Numbered from the stretch's first letter, positions 36,167-45,439 are shown. The stretch is DNA of 64,000 nucleotides from Puniceibacterium sediminis (GCF_900188035.1 NZ_FZNN01000001.1:62001-126000), one strand, 5' to 3'. Program-made: numbers and translations. The notes: generated from the letters alone by a model not told the origin.

Positions 36167-38587
36167 TCAATCCGGAGTGTCGACGTCGCTGAGGCCAGAG
36201 GTATCCATCAGGCGCGCGACCTCTTCTGCCAGCAGGCGTTCGTCGGCTGATCCGCGTACCGGCACGCGGCCCGGTTCGAGAAACAGCGGCGCGGCAAGGG
36301 GCGACACCCGGTCGAGCGTCACATGGTCGATCCGACCGCCGACCCGGGCGGCCATCTCGCGGATGCGGGCAAAATCGACAAGGCCGCGCATCGCCTCCTC
36401 CCTCGTGATCTGCATCAGCAGGTGGTCGGGGTCGTATTTCAGCAGCGTGTCATAGAGGATGTCCGACGACATGGTGGCCTGCCGCCCGGATTTGCGCTGG
36501 CCGCCAAGATTGCGTTCGATCAGCCCGGCGATGGTGGCAGAGGCGCGGAAGGTGCGTTTCATCACCGCGTTGCCCGCCAGCCAGCCTTCAAGACCGGACT
36601 CTAGCGCATCAAGGTCAAACAGGGGGGCGGGGTCGATGACCGCATCCAGCCCCCAGATCAGCGTGGCGTAATCGGTGGCGACAAAGCCCATGGGGGCAAG
36701 GCCCATCTCCTCCATCCGTTTGGTCAGCAGCAGGCCGAGCGTCTGCATCGCGTTGCGCCCGGCAAAGCCGTAAATGACCAGTTGCTGGCGGCCGTCATGG
36801 GGAAAGCTTTCGATCAAGAGCCGCCCCGGTTCTGGCAGGCGCGAAACCTTGCGTTGCAGGGCAAGCCACTGGGCGGTGTGGGGCGGCAGGTCGGGCCATA
36901 TGTCCTGTTGGAACATCTTCACGATGCGGGCGGACAACTGGGTCGAAGTGGCGAATTTGGTGCCCATGAAGGTGGCGATCTTGGGTTTTTTGCCGGGGTC
37001 GCGGCTGACCTCGACCACCAGTTCGCGCAGGCCTTCATAGCGCACGATCTGCCCGCCGATCAGGAATGTGTCGCCCTTGGTCAGGCTTGCCGCAAAGGTC
37101 TCTTCGATCTCGCCCAGTGGTGCGCCGCCACGCCCCCGCCAGCGCACCTTGAGCGTATCGGTGTCCTGAATGGTGCCGATGTTCTGCCGGATGCGCGCTG
37201 CCGAGCGTGGATCGCGCAGCTGCCAGAGGCCATCGGGGCGTTGCAGCAGGCGCTGCCAGCGGTCATAGGCGCGCAGGGCATAGCCGCCGGTGGCGCAGAA
37301 TTGCAGGCAATCGTCGAACTGCGGGCGGGTCAGGGTGGCATAGGCCCCTGCGGTCGTCATTTCGCCGTAGAGGGCATCTGCATCGAACGGACCGGCGCAG
37401 GCGGCGATCAGGATATGCTGGCAGAGCACGTCGCGCGGGCCGGGGCCGCGTGGTTCGCCGTCCAGATCATGGGCCTTGACTGCGTCGAGCGCGGCGACAC
37501 ATTCCACCACCTCGAACCGGTTTGCGGGGACAAGCAGCGCCTTGGAGGGTGCGTTATAGCGGTGGTTGGCGCGCCCGATCCGCTGGACAAGGCGTTTGAC
37601 GTTCTTGGGGGCGCCGACCTGAATCACCAGATCCACATCGCCCCAGTCGATGCCAAGATCGAGGCTGCCGGTGCAGACGATGGCGCGCAGCTGGCCCGCC
37701 ACCATCGCCGCCTCGACCTTTTCGCGCTGCAATCGGTCAAGTGATCCGTGGTGGATGCCGATGGGCAGGGCGTCGTCATTGGCGAGCCAGAGGTTGTGAA
37801 AAAAGATCTCGGCCTGCGCACGGGTGTTGTGAAAGATCAGCGTGGTCTTGTGCGCGCGCACCTGCGCCAGCACCGCCGGGATGGCATAGGCGGCACCGCC
37901 TCCGGACCACGGCGGGGCCTGATCGGTGACCAGCATCCGGATGTCCGGATCGGGGCCGGGGTCGGCTGTCAGGATGGCGCAGGGGTCCGGCGCGCGGGCC
38001 AGCAGGCGGGCGATGGCGGCGGGGTCGTCGACGGTGGCCGACAATCCCACCCGGCGCAGCCCGGGGCAGAGGGTAGACAGCCGCGCCAGCGCCAGCATCA
38101 GCTGATCGCCGCGCTTGGATTCGGCCAGTGCGTGGATTTCGTCGACCACGACGCGTTGCAGGCCCGCGAACATCCGTGGCGCATCTTCGTAAGAGGTCAG
38201 CAGCGCAAGGCTTTCGGGGGTGGTCAGCAGGATATGCGGCGGATCGCCCCGCTGGCGCCGTTTTGCATGAGAGGAAGTATCGCCGGTGCGATCCTCGATC
38301 CGGATGTTCAGGCCCGCCTCCTCGACCGGTATGCGCAGATTGCGTTTGATATCCGCGGCCAACGCCTTGAGCGGGCTGACATAAAGCGTGTGCAACCCCG
38401 GTGGCGGCGTCTCTCCCAATTCGACCAGCGTCGGCAGAAACCCGGCCAGCGTCTTGCCGCCGCCAGTGGGCGCGATCAGCAGCAGCGCAGGCTCGCCCGC
38501 ACGCTCCAGCATTTCACGCTGGTGCGGGTGGATCTGCCAGCCACGGGTATCAAACCAGCGTTGCAGGGAAGGGGGCAAAGTCGTCAT
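36167..38587 (-). CDS. Ligase-associated DNA damage response DEXH helicase
   Basis: This is an 806-residue Lhr-like superfamily 2 helicase. Walker A APTGGGKTLAGF starts at residue 39, the DEIH box is in VVDEIHAL, motif III is SATVDDP and motif VI is in RLVQRIGRANHRYN. Family members lie in a repair operon with PdeM, an ATP-dependent ligase and an exonuclease, and probably unwind damaged or RNA-containing DNA. The start at 38587 (MTTLPPSLQRWFDTRGWQ) is typical. PdeM follows 48 bp downstream on the same strand. Confidence 0.9.
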   Translation of the reverse strand: MTTLPPSLQRWFDTRGWQIHPHQREMLERAGEPALLLIAPTGGGKTLAGFLPTLVELGETPPPGLHTLYVSPLKALAADIKRNLRIPVEEAGLNIRIEDRTGDTSSHAKRRQRGDPPHILLTTPESLALLTSYEDAPRMFAGLQRVVVDEIHALAESKRGDQLMLALARLSTLCPGLRRVGLSATVDDPAAIARLLARAPDPCAILTADPGPDPDIRMLVTDQAPPWSGGGAAYAIPAVLAQVRAHKTTLIFHNTRAQAEIFFHNLWLANDDALPIGIHHGSLDRLQREKVEAAMVAGQLRAIVCTGSLDLGIDWGDVDLVIQVGAPKNVKRLVQRIGRANHRYNAPSKALLVPANRFEVVECVAALDAVKAHDLDGEPRGPGPRDVLCQHILIAACAGPFDADALYGEMTTAGAYATLTRPQFDDCLQFCATGGYALRAYDRWQRLLQRPDGLWQLRDPRSAARIRQNIGTIQDTDTLKVRWRGRGGAPLGEIEETFAASLTKGDTFLIGGQIVRYEGLRELVVEVSRDPGKKPKIATFMGTKFATSTQLSARIVKMFQQDIWPDLPPHTAQWLALQRKVSRLPEPGRLLIESFPHDGRQQLVIYGFAGRNAMQTLGLLLTKRMEEMGLAPMGFVATDYATLIWGLDAVIDPAPLFDLDALESGLEGWLAGNAVMKRTFRASATIAGLIERNLGGQRKSGRQATMSSDILYDTLLKYDPDHLLMQITREEAMRGLVDFARIREMAARVGGRIDHVTLDRVSPLAAPLFLEPGRVPVRGSADERLLAEEVARLMDTSGLSDVDTPD

Positions 38588-38677
38588 GCCCCCTATCTAG
38601 CCGCCTGTCCGGCAAAGGGAAATCAACGGCGAACCTTTGCCATTCCTTGGCCTGCTGGAGTGCGGAATAGGCGTATC

Positions 38678-39610
38678 TCAGGCCTCTTCAAGGCGATCCG
38701 TGGCTGGGGGCGGTGTCGGGCTTAGCGCGCAGAGGCGGACGTAAAGCGCGTCATCCAGAACATAGTCCATCCCGGCGAGCGAGGGCAGGATCTGTTCGGC
38801 GGTGCGCCCCGAAAGGATCGGCACCGGCCCGGCGACATGGCGGGCCACCCATGCGACGGCAAGCGTGGCGGGATGGGTGCCCAACTCCTGCGCCAGTTCC
38901 GAAAGATCGGCGGCGGTTCTGTGCATGGTTTCAAGCGCATAGCGTTTCGCATAGCGGTCGTCTTCGGTCAGGCGACCAGTGCTGTCGCCAGTGTATTTCC
39001 CGGTGAGCAGACCACCGCCTAGGGGCGAATAAGGCACCGGAAGGATGCCTTCGGAGGCGCACATCGGCAGGATCTCAACCTCGGCCTGACGTTTGACAAG
39101 GTTGTACATCGGCTGAATCACGTCGATGCGGGTGTCAAAGCGGTTGGCGACGGCCTGTGCCTTCATCACCTGCCAGGCGGCAAAGTTGGACACGCCGATG
39201 TGGCGGATCTTCTGCTGGGACTGTAGCTCGGCAAGTGTTTCGAAAGTCTGTTCCAGCGGTACGGTGCCATCCCAGCGGTGCAGATAGAGCAGGTCAACCG
39301 CATCCATCCCCAGCCGGCGGCGGCTTTCGCCGAATGTTGTCAGTATGTTGTCGCGTGACGATCCACCTGCGAAACCGGCCTTGGTGGCGATGTAGAGTGC
39401 GTCGCGGTTTGGCCGCGCGAATTCGCCAAGCAGGGTTTCGGATTTACCGTCCGTATAGACGTAGGCGGTGTCGAAATGCCGGATGCCGCGTTCGACGCAG
39501 GCATCGAACATGGCGCGGCTTTGGGTGGCATCGGCGCGGCCGCCGAGCTGCATGGTGCCAAAGGCAAAGGGCGGAACGGTCTGGCCGTCGCGGGTGGTAA
39601 GCTGGGTCAT
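38678..39610 (-). CDS. Aldo/keto reductase
   Basis: This 310-residue NADPH-dependent reductase has the AKR tetrad. HFDTAYVYTDGKSE holds Asp and Tyr, IATKAGFAGG the Lys, and LLYLHRWDG the His. GVSNFAAWQV is the conserved strand, and the C-terminal SGRTAEQI binds the cofactor. The substrate is unknown. It is 81 bp upstream of the VOC gene on the same strand, so the two may be co-transcribed. Confidence 0.9.
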   Translation of the reverse strand: MTQLTTRDGQTVPPFAFGTMQLGGRADATQSRAMFDACVERGIRHFDTAYVYTDGKSETLLGEFARPNRDALYIATKAGFAGGSSRDNILTTFGESRRRLGMDAVDLLYLHRWDGTVPLEQTFETLAELQSQQKIRHIGVSNFAAWQVMKAQAVANRFDTRIDVIQPMYNLVKRQAEVEILPMCASEGILPVPYSPLGGGLLTGKYTGDSTGRLTEDDRYAKRYALETMHRTAADLSELAQELGTHPATLAVAWVARHVAGPVPILSGRTAEQILPSLAGMDYVLDDALYVRLCALSPTPPPATDRLEEA

Positions 39611-39691
39611 GTCTGGCCTTGGTTCAGGGGTTGTTTGCCGGTGGTGTCAGCCCATCCTGCAAGAGGAGGGCGCTGTGATCAAGTCGTTGGT

Positions 39692-40273
39692 TCAATACGG
39701 ATTTTTCGGGCTGCGATCTTCGGACAGGGACTGCTGGCGGCGGGTGACAAGCAGTTCGATGGCGTCGGCGAGGTGGGCTTCGGCGATGTGGTGGTCGCCG
39801 GATTGTACGCGGATGCGGTGGGCTTCGATCATCACGTCGGCGTGGGTGCAGCCGGTGGGCGGTTCGAATTTGTAGCTGGCGAGCTCGATCAGCAGGCCGA
39901 GCGGGTCCTTGAAATAGATCGAATCCATGAAGCCGCGATCCTTGGGCCCGGAATGTTTGATGCCGCGTTCGTCGAGCCGCGCGGTGACCTGCCGCCATGT
40001 GGCGTTGGAGACGTTGAAGGCGATATGGTGCACGCAGCCCGGATCAGTCGGGGTGCGGTCATGCACCGGGGCCCTGTTTTCATTGGTGAAAATGGTGATC
40101 AGACGGCCATCTCCGGGGTCGAAATACAAATGCCCCTCGCCCGGATTATCGAGGTTTGGCTGGTCGAAAATGAAGGGCATGCCCAGCACGCCTTCCCAGA
40201 AATCGATGCTGGACTGACGGTCTGCGCCGGTCAGGGTGATGTGATGAACGCCTTGGGTTTGCAGTTTGCGCAT
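39692..40273 (-). CDS. VOC family (glyoxalase/dioxygenase-like) protein
   Basis: This is a 193-residue vicinal oxygen chelate protein. Two beta-alpha-beta modules carry metal ligands: VHHITLTGADRQ (His near residue 10), LITIFTNENRAP, CVHHIAFNVSN and SIYFKDPLGLLIELAS (Glu). It resembles ring-cleaving dioxygenases and glyoxalases. The start at 40273 has GGAGG upstream; the longer frame upstream runs into the CGTATGG array region. A short C-terminal tail without domain features ends the protein. Confidence 0.86.
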   Translation of the reverse strand: MRKLQTQGVHHITLTGADRQSSIDFWEGVLGMPFIFDQPNLDNPGEGHLYFDPGDGRLITIFTNENRAPVHDRTPTDPGCVHHIAFNVSNATWRQVTARLDERGIKHSGPKDRGFMDSIYFKDPLGLLIELASYKFEPPTGCTHADVMIEAHRIRVQSGDHHIAEAHLADAIELLVTRRQQSLSEDRSPKNPY

Positions 40274-40352
40274 GGGGTCCTCCGCTGTGTTTTCAGGGAA
40301 CATAGCACGGATTTCGGGTTTGACTGCCAAGGCTGAAACGGGCCGGAAAGGC

Positions 40353-40404
40353 CGTATGGAACCCGTATGGTTCGCGTATGGAAAGCGTATGGCTTGGGGT
40401 ATGG
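40353..40404 (+). repeat. 11-bp CGTATGG tandem array, locus 2
   Basis: GTATGG begins at 40354, 40365, 40376 and 40387 (exactly 11 bp apart), then once more at 40399. Bases between the cores vary. It lies between the VOC gene and the KAP NTPase. The same unit is at 17848. Confidence 0.85.
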
Positions 40405-40566
40405 TTGTTTGGGGGCAGATCGAGGCTCAAGCTGAGCGGGTCAGCCGACACTAGTTTCGGACTTGTGGCATGGCTTGCCGAGGTTTCGTCCATCTGTGGC
40501 TGAATTTGGGCTGTGCAACTGCTCGCTTGCTAAAAACGCAGCCGATTTTACTGGTCGAAAAAGGCT

Positions 40567-41883
40567 TCAGCTCAAGACCTGAAAAACGTCCAGCGTTTCG
40601 GCGATGACCTCACGCAACAATTCTTTTGGCTCGCGGTCCGCAAAGAGTTTTTCTGCCGCTTCATCCAGATAGGCCGGGAGAGATCCGACATCTTTAGTAG
40701 TTACAAGCCGCCAAACAGCATGGGCATCTGGTTCACAAGTGTGTGGATTTGGCCTTCTACTCAATTGAAATACGGAAAATACGTCCTCACCAATCAATTT
40801 TCCTAGGCGCGCATTTTCCACAGCGCTTGGGGCCAAAACCTGCAAAATCAGCGAACCAATGTAGAGATGAAGCTTTGCTTCGGGTTGCTCACGTGGGTTT
40901 GGGGTAACCATTGCAAGAGTGGCAATTTTCTCTACATCACGAAGGCTTAAACCCGCATGATGGTCAACGAACCTTAGGTAATCTTCAAGCCAGTCGCTTT
41001 TCCAAGAACCGAAGAGCCCAATCTCTTTAGACACTCTCTGAAAATGCCGGATTTGCAGCTGTGCAGATGCGGATCTTGAATGGCGTGGAACCAAGGGCAT
41101 TGATACCGTGATAAATTTCTGGAGGTATTTTGCACCTTGCACGTCTGCGCCATACCTAGATCTAACGCTGTTGGCTAATTCCTTGAGATTAACACCAAGA
41201 ATGAAATGGACGTTTGGCACGTCAAAAAAGTGCTTGATCACTTCAAGAAGGTTTAGCGCGTAGTCTGGACGACAACGGTCAAGTTCATCGACGACAATCA
41301 CGAGTTTTTGGTCTGACGCTAAATTCTCCAAAGCCTCGCGGAAGCCTTGCATGGCTGCTCGCTTGCCGTTTTCTTTCTTCCAGAATTCTCGTGAAGCCTG
41401 CTTCAGCTCGTCCGAACCGGCTTCAAGTGCGGCATCGACGATTGCACCGGAAATTTCTGTCATTCCAGCCGTTGCCAAGGCAAGCCCGGTCCGGACTGCT
41501 GGCCGCACCAGTTTTGATGCAGCCTCTTTGGCTTTTTGCCATTTCTTCGCGTGGGCGCCCGTCTCTCCAAGTCGTTCCGAGATAACGCCTGTGAGACCGA
41601 TCAATGGATCGTCCATGAAATCATGGCGAAACGCATCGTAATATACTGTCTTTGCGGTTCCTCCATTTTCTTGCATATGTGCTCCTACCCAGCACTTGAG
41701 GAATACGGATTTTCCAGCGCCCCAAGGGGCATTGAGAGCTACAACCATCGGTTCGGAAATGCGTTCGACTAGTTCTGACAGCTTCTTACCATCCGCTGCA
41801 CGGTCAAGCTGACAAACTCCCTTAAAACCGGTTTCATACAGATCAAACTTAGGTTCGGGGACAGTCAACAAACGATCAGACAT
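40567..41883 (-). CDS. KAP family P-loop NTPase
   Basis: The 438-residue protein has Walker A NAPWGAGKSV (residues 51-60), Walker B LVIVVDELDR (194-203) and the KAP-specific KYLQKFITVSMPL (about 252-264). A hydrophobic stretch near residues 131-155 could be a membrane-related insert, as KAP NTPases often carry one. The family includes Kidins220/ARMS and the phage-exclusion protein PifA, so defence is one possibility. The start at 41883 has AAGGCGA seven bases upstream. The gene is visibly AT-richer than its neighbours (40741-40800 has 23 G+C of 60), which points to horizontal transfer. Confidence 0.85.
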   Translation of the reverse strand: MSDRLLTVPEPKFDLYETGFKGVCQLDRAADGKKLSELVERISEPMVVALNAPWGAGKSVFLKCWVGAHMQENGGTAKTVYYDAFRHDFMDDPLIGLTGVISERLGETGAHAKKWQKAKEAASKLVRPAVRTGLALATAGMTEISGAIVDAALEAGSDELKQASREFWKKENGKRAAMQGFREALENLASDQKLVIVVDELDRCRPDYALNLLEVIKHFFDVPNVHFILGVNLKELANSVRSRYGADVQGAKYLQKFITVSMPLVPRHSRSASAQLQIRHFQRVSKEIGLFGSWKSDWLEDYLRFVDHHAGLSLRDVEKIATLAMVTPNPREQPEAKLHLYIGSLILQVLAPSAVENARLGKLIGEDVFSVFQLSRRPNPHTCEPDAHAVWRLVTTKDVGSLPAYLDEAAEKLFADREPKELLREVIAETLDVFQVLS

Positions 41884-42160
41884 TGAAATTCGCCTTGTTT
41901 AATATTGATGCTTTTACGCTTATCGAAATAGTGTTGACCTGCAAGCTTGATCGTAGTGAGGTCTGTAATCCCTGCGGGCGCACCTCAAGTTCGCACCCAT
42001 TGAGAAGGTCAGCTGCTGCCCGTCTTTTTTTAGCGCACGCTTCTTGAACCAAGAATGATGCACCGGCAAGGAAAGGGGAGTGAGGACAGCATAGCCGCCC
42101 GCTGCCAAACCTGTCTCCCGCCACGCGGCCCTTAGACGTCGGATCGCCCCCCAAACAAAA
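41884..42160. other. Intergenic region upstream of the KAP gene
   Basis: This stretch separates the KAP gene from the bmpA terminator. One minus-strand frame is open through it and into bmpA, but it lacks a start here and its composition is antisense-like, so I call no gene. I see no inverted repeats or att-like duplications. Confidence 0.4.
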
Positions 42161-42183
42161 AAGCCCCGCGCGGGGCGGGGCTT
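42161..42183 (-). terminator. Rho-independent terminator of bmpA
   Basis: AAGCCCCG (42161-42168) pairs with CGGGGCTT (42176-42183), and on the minus strand runs into a run of six T. It is 25 bp after the bmpA stop and probably ends the xdh-BMP operon. Confidence 0.8.
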
Positions 42184-42207
42184 TCCTGTTTTGTGGGCGC
42201 GTAAGGA

Positions 42208-43293
42208 TCAGTTCGGGATGTCGCCGGTCAGGCCTTCGACATAGAAGTTCAGGCCGAGCAGGTCGCCGTCGGGGGCGGTTTCGCCCTCGGCCAGCCAGAC
42301 CGAGCCGTCCTGCTTGTTCAGCGGGCCGGTGAAGGGGTGGTAGTCGCCGGACGCGATGCTGTCCTTCAGGGCGAGGGCCTCGGCCTTGACGTCGGCGGGG
42401 ACGGCGTCCGAAATCTCGCCAATGCCGACCATGCCGGAACCGATGCCGTCCCATGTGTCATCGGAGGCCCATGTGCCGTCCATCACCGCCTGCACTCGGG
42501 CGATGTAGTAGGGCGACCAGTTGTCGATGATCGAGGACACCCGCGGCATGGGGGCGTATTCGGACATGTCCGAGGCCTGACCGAAGGTGATCACGTTCCC
42601 GGCTTCCTGAGCGGCGGCCTGGGGGGCGGTGGAATCGGTGTGCTGCAGGATGACGTCGGCGCCGTTTTCGATCAGGGCGCGGGCGGCGTCGGATTCCTTG
42701 GCCGGGTCGAACCATGTGTAGGCCCAGATGACCGAGAATTCGACGGCGGGGTTGGCCTTTTTCGCGTGGATATAGGCGGAGTTGATGCCGCGGATGACTT
42801 CGGGGATCGGGAAGGAGGCGATGTAGCCGATCTTGTTGGTCTTGGTCATCTTGCCGGCGATGTGGCCCTGAATGGCGCGGCCCTCATAGAAGCGGGCGGA
42901 ATAGACGCCGACGTTGTCCGCACGCTTGAAGCCGGTGGCGTGTTCGAATTTCACATCCGGGAATTTGGCCGCGACGTTGATGGTCGGGTCCATGTAGCCA
43001 AAGGAGGTGGTGAAGATCAGGTTGGCACCCGAGAGGGCCATCTGGGTGATCGCGCGTTCGGCATCGGCGCCTTCGGGCACGGATTCCTGATAGACGGTTT
43101 CGACCTTGTCGCCGAATTCGGCCTCAACGGCGAGACGGCCCTTGTCGTGTTCAAAGGTCCAGCCACCGTCGCCGATGGGGCCGACGTAGATAAAGCCGAC
43201 CTTGAGTTTGTCGCCATGCGAGGCGGCGAGGGCGCCTGTGGCCGAGATGAGCGACAGGGCGGCGGCGGTGCTGAGTAGGGTTCTGCGGTTCAT
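42208..43293 (-). CDS. BMP family ABC transporter substrate-binding protein
   Basis: This 361-residue periplasmic protein has a signal peptide (residues 1-24, ends GALA-ASHG). It is the BMP/PnrA fold, with VGFIYVGPIGDGGWTFEHDKG at the N-terminal ligand site and IGYIASFPIPEVIRGINSAY and HTDSTAPQAAAQEAG further on. BMP proteins bind nucleosides or purines. It lies at the end of an operon with two permeases, an ATPase and xanthine dehydrogenase, so a purine ligand is inferred. The start is the ATG at 43293. Confidence 0.92.
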   Translation of the reverse strand: MNRRTLLSTAAALSLISATGALAASHGDKLKVGFIYVGPIGDGGWTFEHDKGRLAVEAEFGDKVETVYQESVPEGADAERAITQMALSGANLIFTTSFGYMDPTINVAAKFPDVKFEHATGFKRADNVGVYSARFYEGRAIQGHIAGKMTKTNKIGYIASFPIPEVIRGINSAYIHAKKANPAVEFSVIWAYTWFDPAKESDAARALIENGADVILQHTDSTAPQAAAQEAGNVITFGQASDMSEYAPMPRVSSIIDNWSPYYIARVQAVMDGTWASDDTWDGIGSGMVGIGEISDAVPADVKAEALALKDSIASGDYHPFTGPLNKQDGSVWLAEGETAPDGDLLGLNFYVEGLTGDIPN

Positions 43294-43328
43294 GGTATCT
43301 CTCCCTGAGAGTGGTTTTGGTTTTGGCC

Positions 43329-44252
43329 TCAGCGCGAGGCGTGGAAGGGGCGGCCAAGTGAGGCCGGTGCGCCATGGGCGCCTCGGGCTGATATGATGAC
43401 CAGCACGAGAATGGTTATAAGATAGGGCGACATCGACAAGATCTCGACTGGGACGCGTGCGCCTGCGGCTTGGAGGTTGAGCTGGAGCACGGTGACGCCG
43501 CCAAAGAGGTAGGCGCCGATCAGGATGCGTTCCGCCCGCCAGGAGGCGAAGACCACGATGGCAAGCGCGATCCAGCCGGCACCGGCGGTCATACCTTCGG
43601 TCCATTGCGGGACGCGGACGAGGCTGAGGTAGGCGCCGCCAAGGCCGGCGCAGGCACCGCCAAAGAAGATCGCCATCATGCGGATGCGGATCACCTTGTA
43701 GCCCAGCGCGTGGGCGGCATCGTGGGATTCACCGACGGCGCGCAGGATCAGCCCCGCGCGGGTGAATTTGAGGAAACCCCAGACGGCGAGCACCAGAAAC
43801 AGCGAGAAATAGACCATCGGATCATGGGAAAACAGCATCGGCCCCAGAACCGGAATGTCGCCAAGGATGGGGATGTCGAGTTTGGACATGGTGGGGGATT
43901 TCATCCCCTCATAGGGTTTGCCGATCAGCGCCGAGAGGCCAAGGCCGACAAGGGTCAGGCCCAGACCGGTCGCCACCTGGTTCGACAGCAGCATCTGCGT
44001 CAGCACGCCAAAGCTGAGCGAGAGGACGGCCGAGGCGAGGGCCGCGGCGGCAAAGCCAAGCGTTGGGCTGCCGGTGCTGACAGCGGTGGCAAAGCCCACG
44101 ACGGCGCCGGTGATCATCATCCCCTCGACCCCGAGGTTCAGCACGCCGGCCTTTTCCACCACCATTTCGCCAATGGCGGCCAGCAGGATCGGCGTGGCCG
44201 AGATCATGATCGAGGCGATCAGCAGGATCGGGTTGATTGAGCTCAGGTCCAT
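43329..44252 (-). CDS. ABC transporter permease (BMP/nucleoside type)
   Basis: This 307-residue inner-membrane permease has about eight to nine helices and the signature region AGVLNLGVEGMMITGAVVGF (about residues 35-54), conserved in BPD_transp_2 sugar and nucleoside permeases. The next permease upstream overlaps it by ATGA. Together they form the channel of the BMP-type importer. The C terminus ends near HAPASLGRPFHASR-like basic residues. Confidence 0.9.
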   Translation of the reverse strand: MDLSSINPILLIASIMISATPILLAAIGEMVVEKAGVLNLGVEGMMITGAVVGFATAVSTGSPTLGFAAAALASAVLSLSFGVLTQMLLSNQVATGLGLTLVGLGLSALIGKPYEGMKSPTMSKLDIPILGDIPVLGPMLFSHDPMVYFSLFLVLAVWGFLKFTRAGLILRAVGESHDAAHALGYKVIRIRMMAIFFGGACAGLGGAYLSLVRVPQWTEGMTAGAGWIALAIVVFASWRAERILIGAYLFGGVTVLQLNLQAAGARVPVEILSMSPYLITILVLVIISARGAHGAPASLGRPFHASR

Positions 44253-45337
44253 CAGGTCACCTCAGTCTTGCCAAAGCGCAGGCGGAAGTTGGTGAAGACG
44301 TCGGTGGCCAGCAGGAAGAACAGCAACATGCCCTGAAACAGTTGGATCGAGGCGCCCGGCAGTCCCAGCATGAGCTGCGCGAGTTCACCGCCGATATAGG
44401 TCAGCGCCATGAGCAGCCCGGCCAGCAGGATGCCGACGGGGTGCAGGCGGCCCAGAAAGGCGACGATGATCGCGGTAAAGCCGTAGCCCGAATTGAAGTC
44501 GATGGTGATCTGGCCGGCGGGACCAGAGACTTCGAACAGCCCTGCGGCCCCGGCGAGCGCGCCGCCGAAACCGAGGCAGAGAAAGATGATGCGCGCGGGC
44601 GAGACGCCGGAAAAGCGCGCGGCGCGGGGCGCTTCGCCGGTGAGACGGATGTTGAAGCCCTGGATGTGGCGGGTCAGCAGGACATAGGCAAAGATCACCG
44701 CGACAAAGGCGGCGATGACGCCCCAGTGCATGCCGCTGTTCGCAAAAATCTCGGCGTTGTGGGCCGCCGGGAACTGTTTGAAGTTGCGTGACCCGGGGAA
44801 ACCCATGCCTTCGGGATTGCGCAGCAGTTTTTGCGAGACAGAGGCAAGCAAGGCTTCGGCCACATAGACCAGCATGAGAGAGACGAGGATTTCATTGGTG
44901 CCGAACCGGACCTTGAGCACCGCCGGAATCATCGCCCAGGCCCAGCCACCCAAGGCCCCGGCCATCACCATGGCGGGAAAGATCAGCGGCGAGGTGGTGG
45001 GATAAAAGGCAAGCCCCATGCCGGCGCCGCAGATTGCGCCCATGATGTATTGGCCTTCGGCGCCGATGTTCCAGATCCCGGCGCGAAAGCCCAGCGACAG
45101 GCCAATGGCGATCAGGATCAGCGGCCCGGCCTTGACCAGCAGTTGCGGGCGGGAATAGGCGGCAAACTGGGGGTGAAACAGCGGATCCCAAAAGATGATG
45201 CGGATCGCTTCGAGCGGGGGCTTGCCCAGCAGGGCGAACATGATGCCGCCGACGACCATGGTGAGCAGAACAGCCAGAACCGGGGTCAGCGCGGTCCATG
45301 CGCGCGACGGCTGCGGGCGGCGTTCAAGGCGGATCAC
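44252..45337 (-). CDS. ABC transporter permease (BMP/nucleoside type)
   Basis: This 361-residue BPD_transp_2 permease has helices from about residue 15 on, and the conserved FRAGIWNIGAEGQYIMGAIC (about residues 86-105). GTG at 45337 (VIRLERRPQPSRAW) is the chosen start. The frame extends upstream only through a TTG in the twin-hairpin element, which is not a convincing start. The stop overlaps the next permease (ATGA). Confidence 0.87.
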   Translation of the reverse strand: MIRLERRPQPSRAWTALTPVLAVLLTMVVGGIMFALLGKPPLEAIRIIFWDPLFHPQFAAYSRPQLLVKAGPLILIAIGLSLGFRAGIWNIGAEGQYIMGAICGAGMGLAFYPTTSPLIFPAMVMAGALGGWAWAMIPAVLKVRFGTNEILVSLMLVYVAEALLASVSQKLLRNPEGMGFPGSRNFKQFPAAHNAEIFANSGMHWGVIAAFVAVIFAYVLLTRHIQGFNIRLTGEAPRAARFSGVSPARIIFLCLGFGGALAGAAGLFEVSGPAGQITIDFNSGYGFTAIIVAFLGRLHPVGILLAGLLMALTYIGGELAQLMLGLPGASIQLFQGMLLFFLLATDVFTNFRLRFGKTEVT

Positions 45338-45362
45338 GGGTGCACCTGCGGGGCGGTCGCGC

Positions 45363-45411
45363 AAAACTTTTCTGAAAAGTTTTGGCAAGAATTTTCAGAA
45401 AATTCTTGGGC
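45363..45411 (-). repeat. Twin-hairpin element, copy 2 (BMP operon)
   Basis: Two palindromes are joined by GG: AAAACTTTT-CTG-AAAAGTTTT and CAAGAATTTT-CAG-AAAATTCTTG. It is the same architecture as at 28650, with the second hairpin almost identical. It lies between the ATPase and the first permease on one transcript. Confidence 0.8.
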
Positions 45412-45439
45412 GTCGGCGCGGGGGGAGAGTTTGGGAATG

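Noticed and set aside
41876-42454. A minus-strand frame covering the KAP upstream region and the bmpA 3' end
   Set aside because: It has no start in the intergenic part, runs through a terminator and overlaps bmpA out of frame.
45338-45388. TTG-initiated extension of the first BMP permease
   Set aside because: It is encoded by the twin-hairpin element and gives a basic tail unlike a permease start; GTG at 45337 is preferred.
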